Shown here in pieces: positions 23,652-35,252 of a stretch of 64,000 nucleotides of DNA. Source of the DNA: Gliomastix tumulicola (taxonomy: Eukaryota > Ascomycota > Sordariomycetes > Hypocreales > Bionectriaceae); contig BCHX01000001.1 in the NCBI GenBank assembly GCA_001599755.1, forward strand, positions 4,402,001-4,466,000. The letters are read 5' to 3'. The notes under the pieces were generated by a model that saw nothing but the letters and a program-made list of their open reading frames with translations, was not told the origin of the DNA and ran no database searches. Position 1 is the first letter of the stretch. Each line of letters starts with the position of its first letter. The position numbers were made by a program, and so were the translations under genes.

Positions 23652-24821
23652 ATGGGCCTCGTCGACTACGGCTCCTCCGACTCCGAGTCCGAAGCACCAC
23701 TCGCCCCGAAGCCATCGACCGTCGCCAAACCACCGCCCAACGCCACCACCAAGAAACCCTTCCAGCGAGTCGTCGACCGCGCCAACCCGGGCAAGATCCT
23801 CGTCAACCTTCCCACAGTTGCAAAAGACACACAGCCAGGCGAGGAGCCGCCGGCCAAGCGAGCTCGCACGGGCGCAGGCGGCGGCCGCTTCTCAGGCTTC
23901 AACTCCTTCCTGCCGCCACCCAAGAACCCGAATGCCAAAGCGACAGGCGCTCTCGGCGGCGGCAGCGCGAGACCGGGTGTCAGTCTGAAGACGGGTGCGG
24001 CGCCGGCGTTCTCGCGCGATAGTGGCGATGGTGTAGAGAGATCGGAGGCTGGAGGCTCGACGGGGATGGTGTTGCCGCCGCCGACGAGGCAGGCTGAGCC
24101 ATCGATTCCGGAGGGGCAGAAGCCGGCGGAGGAGGTCAAGATGGTGGGCAAGCCGATGATGTTCAGGCCGTTGTCGGTCAGCAGGAACAATAAGAAGAAG
24201 ACGGGGGCAGCGAAGTCGAGCACACCGAAGCAGCCCGCTGCGACACCACCGACGTCCACAAGTTCCTCCAAACTAGCAGCAGCGGTAGTCGGCGGCAGTG
24301 ATGCTCCAGCACCAGCACCAGCGCCTCCGCCGGCGAAGAAGCCCTCGCTGTTCTCCATGCACGTCGAGGAATCCTCCAGCACAGCAGAGCCACGCCAGAC
24401 GAAGGGCGCCTACGAACCGTTACTGCACACCGAAGCGATTGAACCCGAGGAAGAGGACTACGCAGCTTCGGCCGCCGACCTACATCAAACAGAACAATCC
24501 AACTCCCTCGACTCCATCGCAAACGACCTCAACCTGTCTGCTTCCGCGCGAAGGGAACTCTTCGGCAGAAGCGGCGGCGCCAACGGCACGGCCAAGAACG
24601 TCACCAACTTCAACATGGACCAGGAATACCGGCACAACGAGGCCATCCGCGCCGCGGGCGAGCAGCAGATCCACAACCCCGTGCGCTCGATCCAGGCCGG
24701 CGGCAAGAACAGCCTGCGCTCGCTCGTGCAGAACGTGCAGAGCCAGCGGGAGGCGCTCGAGGACAGCTTCTCCAAGGGCAAGTCGAATCGGAAGGAGGCG
24801 TCGGGCAGATACGGATGGTGA
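23652..24821 (+). CDS. PRCC-family (mitotic checkpoint regulator, MAD2B-interacting) nuclear protein
   Basis: A single-exon 389-residue protein starting at CACCATGG. The N-terminus MGLVDYGSSDSESE is typical of PRCC-like proteins, followed by a Pro-rich, low-complexity middle region. The conserved C-terminal PRCC domain is clear: FNMDQEYRHNEAIRAAGEQ, then NPVRSIQAGGKNSLRSLVQN and the terminal block ending in KKEASGRYGW-like residues (here NRKEASGRYGW). In animals PRCC is nuclear, associates with splicing factors and binds MAD2B. A similar nuclear or splicing role in fungi is inferred from the family. No membrane or secretion signal. The gene converges on the 25005-26509 gene with only 183 bp between the stops. 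Confidence 0.87.
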   Translation: MGLVDYGSSDSESEAPLAPKPSTVAKPPPNATTKKPFQRVVDRANPGKILVNLPTVAKDTQPGEEPPAKRARTGAGGGRFSGFNSFLPPPKNPNAKATGALGGGSARPGVSLKTGAAPAFSRDSGDGVERSEAGGSTGMVLPPPTRQAEPSIPEGQKPAEEVKMVGKPMMFRPLSVSRNNKKKTGAAKSSTPKQPAATPPTSTSSSKLAAAVVGGSDAPAPAPAPPPAKKPSLFSMHVEESSSTAEPRQTKGAYEPLLHTEAIEPEEEDYAASAADLHQTEQSNSLDSIANDLNLSASARRELFGRSGGANGTAKNVTNFNMDQEYRHNEAIRAAGEQQIHNPVRSIQAGGKNSLRSLVQNVQSQREALEDSFSKGKSNRKEASGRYGW

Positions 24822-25004
24822 TGCGTCTATGTCTAGGGATGGGAGGGATTATCACTTCATGACTATGGTTTTGTTTTGATGATGAATCGTCATGACAGCT
24901 CAATTTACACTTCCGAATGCAACGCTGAAGAACTGCAACGGGGTATCTATGTAACAAGAAATAATATGTACAAGAAGACAAATAATGCTCTCGGGGTGCA
25001 AGCC

Positions 25005-26509
25005 CTACGAGAACGTCTCAACAGCCGCCGTCCTGTTGCTCCTGAAGACGTTGTCCGTCGTCAGGAACCCCCACTCCCCTCTCGTGATGGGCGAGATATC
25101 CTCATACCCGTTCGGCGTCTTCGGTCCCAGCTTCATCATCGAGCTCCTAGACTCGCTCGGGCTCAAGGCAGTGGCGCTCAGGACCTGGCCGATGGAGGAC
25201 ACCGGCCACGACTGCAGAATAATGGGCAGCTGGTCCACGGGTCTCGCCGTGCGCTCGCCGTCCTCGTCTGCGTGTTTCGGCTTCTCGAAGTTGGTCTGGA
25301 GCTTCAGGACCGGCGCTGCCTTGGGCGTGAGAGGCTTCTCCGGCGTCGTCAACGCCAACCCGATGTTCTCCCTCCCGCTGTCGACACCCTCCTCCTCCTC
25401 CTCCTCCTCCACATCCTCCTGGTCCCGACGGAACTCATCATCAGGCCGGATGAACGGCTCCAGCACCGGCCGATGCCTCTTGTTGCTGCTGACCATGCCC
25501 GCAATGGCACCCACCTCGTCCGGCCCGCCATACGCCCGCTTATACATCCGGTCCAGATCGACGATCGCCTGCTGCGACACGCTGAGCCAGTCGTACGACC
25601 GCAGGAGCTCCGACCGTGTCACTTTTCGTCCGTTGGTCGCCAGCACGAGCCGGCGCAGCTCGTCTACGGCGTCTTCCAGCCGCAGCGGGGATTTCGTCTT
25701 GGAGTAGGCGGAGAGCGCGCTCTTGAGGCTGTAGAGGCTGTCGAGGGAGAGGACGGTGAGGCCTTCGGAGGTGAAGAGGACGTCGTTTTGGAGGATTGAT
25801 TTCTGGATGAGTTGGTCGGTGAAGCCGCAGGCCGCGGGGCTCATCGGGGTTGGGAGCCATTCCCTTCTACGAGCAGACAGTTAGCTCCGACTGAAGAAGC
25901 GTATGAGGACGGCAATGCTTACCCGATGTCGAGCTTCCGCACGGCCTTGTCCAGCGTCGCCGTGACCAGCTTCTTCTCACTGAGAGGCAGCCCCGGCGCG
26001 TGAACAAACCGCAACCCCCACGACTGTGTGGATACAGGCATACTGTCTCCACTGGCAGTCGTTCCGGAAGTCATCGACGATATCGACATAGCAGGCGTGC
26101 AGGGAGTGAGAGGCGGAGGCGACATGGGCGTCATTGGTGTCTTGGGCCACACTCTGGGGGAAGCGGGCGCGTTGAACTTCTGATTCCGGGTATCAAGCCT
26201 CAGGCTCTTGGCCGACGACGTCGACGAGGACCGCACGAGCTGTCGTAGCGCCGCAAAGTTCAACCTCGGCGTGCCGGGCGTCATTGGTGTAAGAGGCGTC
26301 CGGGACCCAGACGACGACCCCAGCGGCGATGGGATAGCTGGCATCTGGTACTCGCTGCGCACGACGACGAGCGAGAGGTGCGTCGCCCTCCGGCTCAGAC
26401 GCTCCGAGACGTACTCGAGCGCGGGCAGGACGTGCGGGGGCAGGTGGTGGGCGTCGAGGATGGAGGTGCCCGCCTCGAGCGGGGAGGAGATTCTTTCCTT
26501 GAGAGACAT
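25005..26509 (-). CDS. Conserved fungal protein of unknown function
   Basis: Two exons, join(25005..25866,25923..26509), 482 residues. A 56-nt intron (GTAAGC donor) links KAVRKLDIG to REWLPTPMSPAACGF in phase. Visible parts: an N-terminal region (SLKERISSPLEAGTSILDAHHLPPHVLPALEYVSE), a Ser/Thr-Pro linker rich in TPMTP motifs (possible proline-directed phosphorylation sites), and a helical second half (DQLIQKSILQNDVLFTSEGL, LRLEDAVDELRRLVLATNG) that contains an uninterrupted Glu run. The C-terminal tail is WGFLTTDNVF. The sequence feels familiar from ascomycete proteomes as an uncharacterised family, but I cannot name a domain. No signal peptide or membrane helix. Confidence 0.78.
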
Positions 26510-27791
26510 GATTAATGAGTGTCGTCGTTGGGTCTGTCTATCTTAAGCAAATAAAGGAGTGTGTTGGAAGGAGTCCATCTGAAACCCGATGCCTGGGAGG
26601 AAGATGGAACAAGAGATGGAAAGAGAACAATGGGGATCTAGAATACTTATACATGGAATTGGGAAAGAAACAATAATATTGTTTGTTTCATCTTCGACCC
26701 CGGACGGTCAAGACCCTGCAGGTCCACGGTGGCCGCATACGCTAAATTGACACGAAACGAAACAGATGCAGCTGCCAGCACATGCCGACGGGTATCGTCT
26801 GCTGCTATTTTTGACAATTGAGATATATCTGATACCCCACGCTCCCCGTCCCGGAAGCAAATTAGGGGTGAGAGAGTAGATCTAAAACGAGAACGATCTG
26901 AAACGCATTCAATAGCGTCTGGCGGCTCTCTGCCGAGTCTTGGAAAACAATAAGGACACCAGCAAAAAGGAGGGGGGGGGGGAAAGGTGACGATGGATGG
27001 TGATTGTGATGGNGATTGTGATGGTGATAATGGGTGATGATGGTTTAGCCGCCGGATCGGCAGAGTGGAGACTTGTGAAATGCGGGTCTCTGAGTGCGGG
27101 GCCGATGCCGGCTTCATCCCGGCCAATCAAAGACGACAACGACTGCCCGTCACGGCGCTTAAAAGAAGCCATCACCTGCCACTGCTTCCCCTCTCGTCAC
27201 CACGGCGGCTACAACCGCTGCTATTTTTGGGGTCACTGTGATTCTCGAATTCCCCCCTTGCGCTGGTAAGCTAGCGACATGTTTCCCAGATCGCCCACAG
27301 ATTTTACCCCTCCTTTCACCTGTTGAGTTGTCACACCGCAACGACAATGGACGATTTGCCGACGTGTATCTATTCTGGGAAACACGGTGTGCATGATTTT
27401 GCTGGCCGTCACTCGATTGGCTCGTGGCAATCCCATGTCACTGGCCAGCCGCCCGGGACTGGTGATAGCATCAAAGTGTGGAAGTTTGTGTCTGCAATAT
27501 ACCTAGCATTGAGACATTAAGGACCGGGGAATGGCAAATTACTCTTCTACATCTGGTACCTCCTACTATTATTAGGTTTTCTGGGCCTGCTGGGACTCTT
27601 CCCCAAGTAGAACTTGGGTGGTTGGCAGGTTGAAGAGGCCAAAGGCATCAAATTGGATGCTCCAAGGGGCTCCTTTAGGGTATTCAGCTTATGGATATCT
27701 CAACTCTCCTAGCTTCTACCGCACCCTTTGCTCAATAGCTTCTCCGTTGCCTCCCATGCCTGTCCGTCTACTTGAGCCACCTCTCAAGTAT
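26510..27791. other. Intergenic with one N and simple repeats
   Basis: About 1.28 kb, no gene recognised. A G-run (about 26971-26980) precedes GTGATGGTGATNG-type repeats with an undetermined base at 27013. It marks the boundary between the conserved left part and the ankyrin-rich accessory part. Confidence 0.45.
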
Positions 27792-30700
27792 CTACGCCGA
27801 AATGGAGGAGATATGCGTCCGAATCAGCTTGGCAATTGCACTAAACCCCTCCTCCTCAGCCCTTTCTATTGCTCCATCATAGCCTGCCGCCCCGAGTGTC
27901 GCGCTGAGACCACCGGTCATGAGAAAGAGCTGAGCCATGTCGAGCCGACCAAATTCCGCAGCGAGGTCTAGCGGGGTATTGAAACGGTTTGCGCTTGAGT
28001 CAGATCCGTGTACAACCCACACAGCATTTGGATCTGCGCCGCGTTGTAGTAAAAAGGATGCGCAATCCATGTTCCCACTCCTGGCACAACAATGCAGAGC
28101 AGAGAGGCCGTCGATACTGCGGCCATTGACATCGGCACCTGAGTTGATCAGTAACGCCATTATGGTCAATCTCTCTATCTCTTCCTCGAGAGTGGGCGCT
28201 GCTGTGCTAACAGCAACGCCTAGGATACCCTCTTGCATAATGGCACCTAGTTGCAGGAGGTGGCCGGCTAGCTCAACGTCTAGAACTGAGACGGCTGCAC
28301 CCAGGGGACTAAGACCAACCCCCTCCCCTTGTTTCGACCTGGTCCCGCACATCGCGTTCACATCGGCGCCCTCTTCTATGAGTTCTCTGGACCAGCTCCC
28401 GCGAACCGCCCCATAGAATCACGGCAGCAAGGAGCTGGAGCCGAAAACTCAGCCTAGGGCGGTCCTGAATAACTGCCTCGAATATCTTGAGAGAGCTCTC
28501 GCTGATTCTAGGTGTCAATCTTAGACTGGTGTCTGAGAGGTCTTCGAGCAGACGGGCCCATTGCCAGTATGCGATCATGGAGATTTCGTGAGGATAGTGG
28601 TCCTTCAAAAATTGTAAGAAATGAAAGGTTTCTTGGGGCTCTTCGTGTATAAATTCAACGAGAAGTTCGAAGCAGGTGTCGTCGGCTTGATTGAGTCCGA
28701 TCATGGCGCCATGTTGGACTAAGCATTGAACGGCGGTTAGTCGAGCAGCCAACGGTCGTTCCTTTGCAGGAGCCCAGAAGAGGATGTGGCCCATGGCGGT
28801 TCTGAGGCGTGAATCTTGAGAATCTGGCATAGCGAAATTGCGGTTGATACTAAATCCGTGTCGAAGAAGCAAGGATACCGCATCATGATTGCCCAACAGC
28901 GCAGCCATCATGACCGCATATCCACCTGCCTCGCATATGGCGGAAGAGAAATGACCATTGCATTCTTCTAATGCACTCAACGTGGCAGTTCCGTTCCTAT
29001 CAACACTTTCCTGTAAAATGATCGGACAGAATGTGCCTGACAACCGGAAAAGATGCTTGAGGGAAGAAAGCACACTGCCTGACCGTTCTTGGTCTCGGGA
29101 GCGATACAGCAGACATCTTAATGCTTCTGTGGCCATCTCGACGGGTATACGTCCGGCCCTCCACAAGTAACTACTATCAGAGGCTGGAAGTGTGATGCCA
29201 AAGTCCATCAGGGTTTGAGCAACAGCACCGTTCGAACCACCGGCACCATGAGTCTTCGAGTCCTCAACGAATTCAGCCCTCATGAACACCACCTCGAACA
29301 ACACCATCCGTAGGAAGACTTGCATGTCGGTAGTGTCGTGCATCTGGTGGTCGTTCTTCAAGTAATCGATGAAATACCTCTTGCCTTGATCTGCAGCGTT
29401 GCAAATCTTGATGCGGGTGATGCGGTCGTGTTTCTCTCGGCTGGAGGGTTTCATTTGCTCATAAAGAGCCCTGCAGCCGTAGAAAGCGACCTCTAGACAT
29501 GATGGGGGTCGGTGTGGGCGACCGTCCTCGTACCCCCGGAATACGGAGCTGAAGCACAGAGCGGGCGGATAGGGCGCATCAACGTCAGCGCCATTCTTGA
29601 TGAAGATGGCCAATGCTGCGAGAATCGAGTCGTGTTGACAGTGTCCAATCGCTTTCCACCTCTGATAAACTCCCTGTGTACTTCGGAAGCACTCCATCGC
29701 ATAATCCAGAAAAACAACAAAGTGGCTCGTTGTTAGGTCGGCAGCGATGCTCCTTGGCATTCGGACATTATCCTCATTGACGTTACAGCTCTGGACCTGT
29801 AGCTCGACGCAATCATAAGCTCCTGCTTGCAATGCTGCAATAATGCTCGATGGCTCCGTCAAATTGCGTACAGAGGGGCGAGTCCCTGTGTCGAGTAGTT
29901 TGGATACCAAATCGCGATCACCAAGAGAACTGGCAATGAGGAGGAGCTTGTCTTCGTGCCCGACCGCCCACTCTGAATTGAAGTTCAGTGTGGTGGTGAT
30001 GTACAGCATAATCCTGGCTCTTACTTCAGTGCTGGATACGTCGCTCCTGGAGAGCTTTGTGATAGGTCGCCGAATGAACTGGTCCCAGATCGCCTGAAGT
30101 GACAAGGAAAAGCTTTCAAAGAGCCTTGTAGCGACGGCTTGGGGTATTTGTCGCATTGCCCGACCAAGAAGGACAATGTCGTCCTCAATAGCACGGTCAT
30201 TGTCTAGACCATTTGATATGAGGTATGTCAGGGCTGACAAGCTCTCTCGAGCCTCAAAATCACTCATGACAGTCGTGTTTGATGATAGGAGATTCGACAA
30301 ATCCTCACGACGGGGAAATGCCGTGCTGACCATCCTATCATGGACAGTGTTGCAGGGGAACAGGCCCTGATTCGACATCATCATCATCGCAGTATCAGAG
30401 CTGCCCTGAGGGTGATGTCGCGCGACTGCTTTCTGGCTCTAAGTCGGCGAAAAGGGTCAGCCTGAAAGCGTTCCAGGGTATAGTCCGGAATGCGGTGTTG
30501 ACAATGGGAAGACTTGCTTCTGCTGCACCCTGGATGGACTCGAGGGCGCTTGGGATCATTGCGCCTGATGGCAGGGACTGAGCATCCGTTATCCGAAGTG
30601 GTGCAGACCTGTACATGACAAGTGACTGTTCTGATTCGACTGCGGGCTCTCCAGATTCGTCGGAAGGCTGAGGCATGGGTGATTTGCAGTCCGTCGGCGG

Positions 30701-31218
30701 GCGGCTAATGGCCACTCTCCCCTTAATCGTTACGCCAGCAGGGAGAGAGTCGGAAGCGGATGCTACTCAGCGGTATCAGCACCTAGCATTTATATTCTCT
30801 TCGGCCGGGTTCCGTATGCATTCAATACTTACCCGTGTCTAGTTGCTCTCGAGCACCTGATCGGCGATATTCCTTCCAGTATTTGGACCAGGGGATGAGT
30901 GTTTCATTGAGGAAGACGTCGTACTTCTCCCAACCATTTAACTGTGCGAAACCGTGTATAATGGCATAATCCGCCTTCTTCAACCTCTTCCGAAGTCCGA
31001 GGATACCCCGGACATTCGTCTCATAAACTGTGATTCTTTGCGAGCCACTTGTTAATCCTAGGGGGACCGTAAGGGGGAAAGGAAGGGACTGGAGCTTACG
31101 GCTGATCTGGAAATCCATGATCGCGTTCAAGGATGTCCTTCACCTCACTCAAGGTCTTGTGCTCGTCCTGATACAGCGTTTTGATCAACGCCTGGTTCTT
31201 GACCCAGCGGTCATCCAT
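27792..31218 (-). CDS. Clr5-domain ankyrin-repeat protein with a one-base frame break
   Basis: The minus-strand model has exons 31218..31100, 31035..30833, 30762..30503 and 30438..27792. The N-terminus is a Clr5 domain (named after a fission-yeast silencing factor): WVKNQALIKTLYQDEHKTL, then VKDILERDHGFP, and across intron 1 (64 nt, GTAAGC) VYETNVRGILGLRKRLKKAD. Intron 2 is 70 nt (GTAAGT). The third junction (about 30502-30439) is tentative: good GCTGAC branch and TTAG acceptor, weak GTCAAC donor. The long last exon carries degenerate ankyrin repeats and ends with well-formed ones (GRSIDGLSALHCCARSGNMD). Near 28383-28384 the frame changes by one base inside a repeat: REL-VQ is followed in the next frame by LIEEGADVNA. 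As written, translation stops at 28309. This is either a recent pseudogene or an assembly indel. The role is unknown; fungal Clr5-ankyrin proteins are probably regulatory. Confidence 0.7.
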
Positions 31219-31401
31219 GACGCTGTGTGACTGAAGGGATAAGAAAAAATCTATGAGGAAAGTCGCGGGTGAAATTGCGATAAAATCGAGCTGAACTTAG
31301 GCCTGATAGCAGATTGGTATACCGTCAAAGTTGATGAAAGACGTGCAAAAACAGGAGAGGGGGGGCACATGGGGCGGTATAAAGGACGGGTGCTGAGAGG
31401 T

Positions 31402-31470
31402 TCGCCTTGCTTTTTGAAACCTTTGGGCTTACACACATAAGACTAATACCGATCTACTGAGCTAAGGCCC
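31402..31470 (-). pseudogene. Degenerate tRNA-like sequence (possible tRNA relic or SINE head)
   Basis: On the minus strand a good A-box (TTAGCTCAGTAGATCGG) is followed about 30 nt later by a damaged B-box-like GGTTTCAAA. The first seven bases (GGGCCTT) can pair over five positions with AAGGCGA at the 3' end, the right spacing for a tRNA acceptor stem. The anticodon arm is weak (CTTA/TAAG stem with a six-base loop) and the T-stem does not pair. It is best read as a decayed tRNA or tRNA-derived element, not a working gene. Confidence 0.27.
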
Positions 31471-31737
31471 GTCCAGTCCCCGTTTCTGACGAATCACGGC
31501 GATTTCCATGCACACTTTCTTCGGCTCAAAATATGCAAGGCAATTAAGGCAATATACTAAGAGTCGCTGAACACTGAGCTGCTGGATTGCGACCCATCTG
31601 GGAGTGGCCTAAGCCTCCCATTGTTTTGTACGTTAACCGGAAAGAGTGAGTCTTGTCCAAAATCTAGGCAGTGCACTGCCATATCCTTCAATCTGTTGGC
31701 TTGGTCTTTCTGACAGCAAGGTTAAAAGCTGGGATGA

Positions 31738-31758
31738 GGGGGGGGGGGGGGGGGGGGG
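31738..31758. repeat. 21-nt poly-G homopolymer
   Basis: An uninterrupted G-run, prone to length error and able to form a G-quadruplex. Confidence 0.9.
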
Positions 31759-32348
31759 AATAAAATGCCCAACACAAACTACTAAAGAAAAGATTGTGAT
31801 GTATTCGCGATGGCACCGAAATTCCCACTGCGATGTACTGAAAAGGGTGTTAATAGCGACCTTTTCCAGCTATGTACACGTAATAGGGTGACCTCAGCTT
31901 GGTGTCCTTCAAACATGACGCATTAGGAAGTCGCCGGACGGAAGATTGTGGGTCGCTGGATCACTTTGACAACCAATGAGGATGCATCAGATTATGGGCG
32001 GTGAGACCGAGATTGCAGATATGTGCTTATGGACACGCCTGGGAGCCAAGATGCCGATACAAAAGGGAAATCAGATGACTCGGACGTCTGTCAAACAAAT
32101 GTCCATGCGTTTCCGACTGACTCGTAAAATGCGATTCAGAGCATGTACCTCTAGAAATGCACTATGCGAGATTATGGACAGGTACGTCTGTGATACGGGA
32201 CAAGCCACCATAACCCATGTACCTGTTTATGGACAGTAACGGGCTCCAGGAGCCTCTTCGTGGTCGTCTACGCATAATGCGCCACGTTAGGCCGACAATC
32301 TAGAATTAGAAGGCGTATTGTATTGCCTTGGTACGCCTCACTCTGAAT

Positions 32349-32864
32349 CGATTAATATAAATCAGACGCTTCCTCGTCTTTCGAAATGCTCTCATTTCTT
32401 CATCAAGTAAAGAAAGCAGACTCGCCTTGGCCTTCCTGTTCTTACCGAAACATATTACCCAAGCATTCCTCTTTATCTCAACAATGTTAGTTCCCTCGGC
32501 TTATCCCTGCGAATACATGACATGATGCTCACAGTCTAGGCCTTCCTCAATCAACACAAACCAGCCCACTATCTTCTGTAGTGGCTCCGGCACTGCCACC
32601 TCCCAGACTTCAAACAATACAGAGCATTACAGCAACGCTGGCACTGATGGCTCTGCATCCCATTCTTGGAACGACACCTCCAACGGTAGCGGTGCTGTCG
32701 ATGAGCAGGCCACGCCTGACGCTGCTTCGACCGGTTACTGGGTCACAGGCGCTGGTGCCCAGTTCGAGTGAGTCTATACAGCAGATGTCTCACTAATGAC
32801 GGATGGGACATGCTGAACTGACTGCCATCTATTTAGTGACCAGGGCCATCCCAATGGACAGTGA
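32349..32864 (+). CDS. Candidate small Ser/Thr/Gly-rich protein gene, start not resolved
   Basis: Low-confidence gene. A TATA-like TTAATATAAAT lies at about 32351. Downstream, a frame open from 32535 (after a CACAG acceptor-like site) encodes a polar peptide with CSGSGTATSQTSNNTEHYSN and DAASTGYWVTGAGAQF. A well-formed 69-nt intron (GTGAGT donor at 32768, TTTAG acceptor ending 32836) then continues to DQGHPNGQ and a stop at 32864. The intron and matching phase argue for a real transcript. No in-frame ATG could be connected with certainty: a GTTAGT donor near 32484 and the ATG at 32384 do not give an open join. It could be a small stress- or development-type protein, or a decayed gene. Confidence 0.33.
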
Positions 32865-33406
32865 GCAGGTCTCATATATGGGGTTGAAGGCCAACCTTGT
32901 CACATTGCTTTCCGGCGCTTGATGATCGATGCATTCACAGCATCATGATGGGACTAGGATGGGATGCACAACACTTTGCACGACTTGTTTTTATTTGTAC
33001 CTTTTATTTCAATTTGAACTACACCTTGCAATAATCCCTAACAAATCTCGCCATTCTCCCGTACGCCCAACTTTCGTCGTCTTCGCCAGTTGTATTCTGT
33101 AAATCATCTGCGATTCGTAGGTCCGTTGGACCCTTACTAGGCACTCATTCACTAGACGAAGACCGCTACTCCTATGCAGCATTGACTTCGATATTCGGCC
33201 AGTTGAAAAGGCCAATGCATTCAGGCTAGATATCTCGAAATCTTTTCCAAAGTATTTGGTTGTACTTTACATAGTTAGCTCCCCATCGCATCGGTAGCGC
33301 GCGATGCTACAGCAGTCAGCAGCCGCCAGCCCGGAAAGGGCCCTAAGCTGGGCGTCGGCGAGCCTCATACACGCGGGTGTTTCGTCTCAAGCTCCCCCGC
33401 AACACT
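32865..33406. other. Intergenic, no gene recognised
   Basis: About 540 bp holding the 3' ends of the candidate small gene and of the minus-strand ankyrin gene. Nothing further is seen. Confidence 0.4.
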
Positions 33407-35252
33407 CTATTGAACCGCCCTCTTCGCTGCGCGCATCACCGAGCGATTTGATATGAAACAAGACCAGTGGACAAGATCCAATGGCAGCTTCCCATCACTA
33501 TCCCTGGCCGTGGGATCTGCCCCTCCCAGCTCGCGGAGAGCCCTCGCGACCGCTGCCGCTCCTCGTTCTGCAGCCCAATGGAGCGGTGTCCTGCCGTGTA
33601 TGGGGCCCTTGGCCGATGACGACTCGGCCAACATGGCACTGAGCCGTCCGCCCCAAGCATCGCTTTTCTCAGATCTGGTATTCTGGTCATCGCCACCAGG
33701 GTCTGAGCGAGGGACCGTGGCTAGGCTTTGCATGGGGGGCAGTCCATGGGAGCCTGACAGGAGTTCCCTTGCTAACACGCCGGCGTTGACCTGGTCATCC
33801 TCCGGGACTGCAGGCTCCCAACCCATGTCCAGGAGATCTACGTATTCGAATCTGTATGACCAGCAGTTCTTCTCGGCTCGGATTTGCTCGCTCAGGTCCA
33901 GGTGGCTCCCGAGCAGATGGAGGACTGTCCACCCCTCGGCCGTCACAGCCCTGGTGTCAGCTCCGTGACGAAGCAGGACCCGTGCCGTCCTGACGGCTTC
34001 CACTTCCGTCTTCTGCACCCGGTTGTTGGGCGCCAGGGCGCAGAGCAGAGGTGTCCAGGACGTCTTGCTGGCGGCATTGACGTCGAAGACGCCCAGCGAT
34101 AGCAAGAACTCGACAGTCTCGTGCTTGCCCCCTGCGGCGGCGCAGTGCAGCAGCGTCTCCCCGTACTGATTCACGCGCAAGAGGTCCGCATGTGCTGGGA
34201 GATAGTGCCGGGCAAAGACGTCTGGGTAGGCCATCTCGGCGGCCCGCTGGGACGGGGTCTCGCCGTCGTTGTCCATGATATCGATCGAAGCGCCCCTTTT
34301 TCGCAAGATACAGATGCCATCTTCGTGTATCGTCCCTAGATCCATCCTTTCCGGACTCTCTGCCTTCCAATAAGCGAAATTGATCGGGGCAGCGAGCACA
34401 TGGAGAGCGGTGCAGCCATTCTCCAGCCGGAGATTCGGATCCACGCCCCTGTCGAGAAGCGCCCTCAACCCTCCTTTCCTGACCATCTCAAAGATTGCCT
34501 GCTGGAGAAGGCGAGGGGCGTTCTCAGCGACGTGAGCACCCAATTTTCCTACATCGATCAAGCGAGTAACAACACGGTAGTGCTTGTCCGCGTCGTTGTC
34601 GTGGTACACAACGTCGGTCCCATACTCGTCGGTACGCATCGTCTTCCCGTCCATAGCCCGCTTCAGCGCCTCAGCCAAGACGGAGTGATGGAAGCGGAAG
34701 CGTCGCAGGATCAGATCAACGACGTCAATCTCCCATCTGTCGGCGGCGGCCCACAGGACGTGGACAATGGTGATCTCGTCGCTGCATTGCATTTGAAGAA
34801 AGTCGAGGAAACTCGGCCACGACGCTCGGCTGTCCGTACGTGGCCGCCTGTATCATGGCGCCCTGCACCAGCTCGGCCTCATTGCAGCCCTCGATGACGA
34901 CGCCGGTGGGCGACATGCCCTTGAGCCGCGCCAGCAGGAGCCGTACGAGGCGCGCTCTTCCGAGCGCGGAGGCCATCTCGAGCGCGGTCAGGAACGAAAC
35001 CCCGAGGGTCGCAAAGCCGAAAATCTCTCGCACGCGCTCGAGGGGGCTCGCGCCGGCGTCGAGGAGCATCTGCGCGGCCTGGAAGTTGTCATGCTTGATA
35101 GCGATGGCTAGCGGAGAGCGCGAGTGGGGGGCTGCGTGGGCGCAGGCGGGTGAGTGGGTGAGCAGTGTTTGCAGAGGGCCCAGCTCGTTATTTTGGATCA
35201 GGTCACACACGTGTCGAGAGGAGATTTTGACGTTGCCTTGAATATCTTCCAT
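33407..35252 (-). CDS. Ankyrin-repeat protein with a one-base frame break
   Basis: Minus strand, ATG at 35252 (MEDIQGNVKISS) to the stop at 33407. Clear ankyrin repeats are visible: SRSPLAIAIKHDNFQAAQML, then NGCTALHVLAAP, GETLLHCAAAGGKHETVEFL and GRTPLHWAAERGAAAVARAL near the C-terminus. The two halves are in different frames. The first reads GQPSVVAEF and then runs to a stop, while the second frame continues as LDFLQMQCSDEITIVH. Dropping one base of the three-A run at 34809-34811 (+ strand) would make them continuous; no intron signals explain the change. It is therefore a pseudogene or an assembly error, like the neighbouring Clr5-ankyrin gene. An upstream exon before 35252 is possible because the frame stays open to 35372. 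Ankyrin arrays bind proteins; no partner can be named. Confidence 0.72.

Larger units (their letters stand above)
31219..32348. other. Intergenic with G-run and tRNA-like sequence
   Basis: No protein gene recognised. It contains the promoter of the Clr5-ankyrin gene, a tRNA-like stretch on the minus strand (31402-31470) and a 21-nt G-run (31738-31758). Confidence 0.4.

Noticed and set aside
24876..25799. 307-codon + strand frame opposite the unknown 25.0-26.5 kb gene
   Set aside because: Arg/Leu-rich shadow sequence with no domain; the minus-strand gene has a clean intron and conserved-looking protein.
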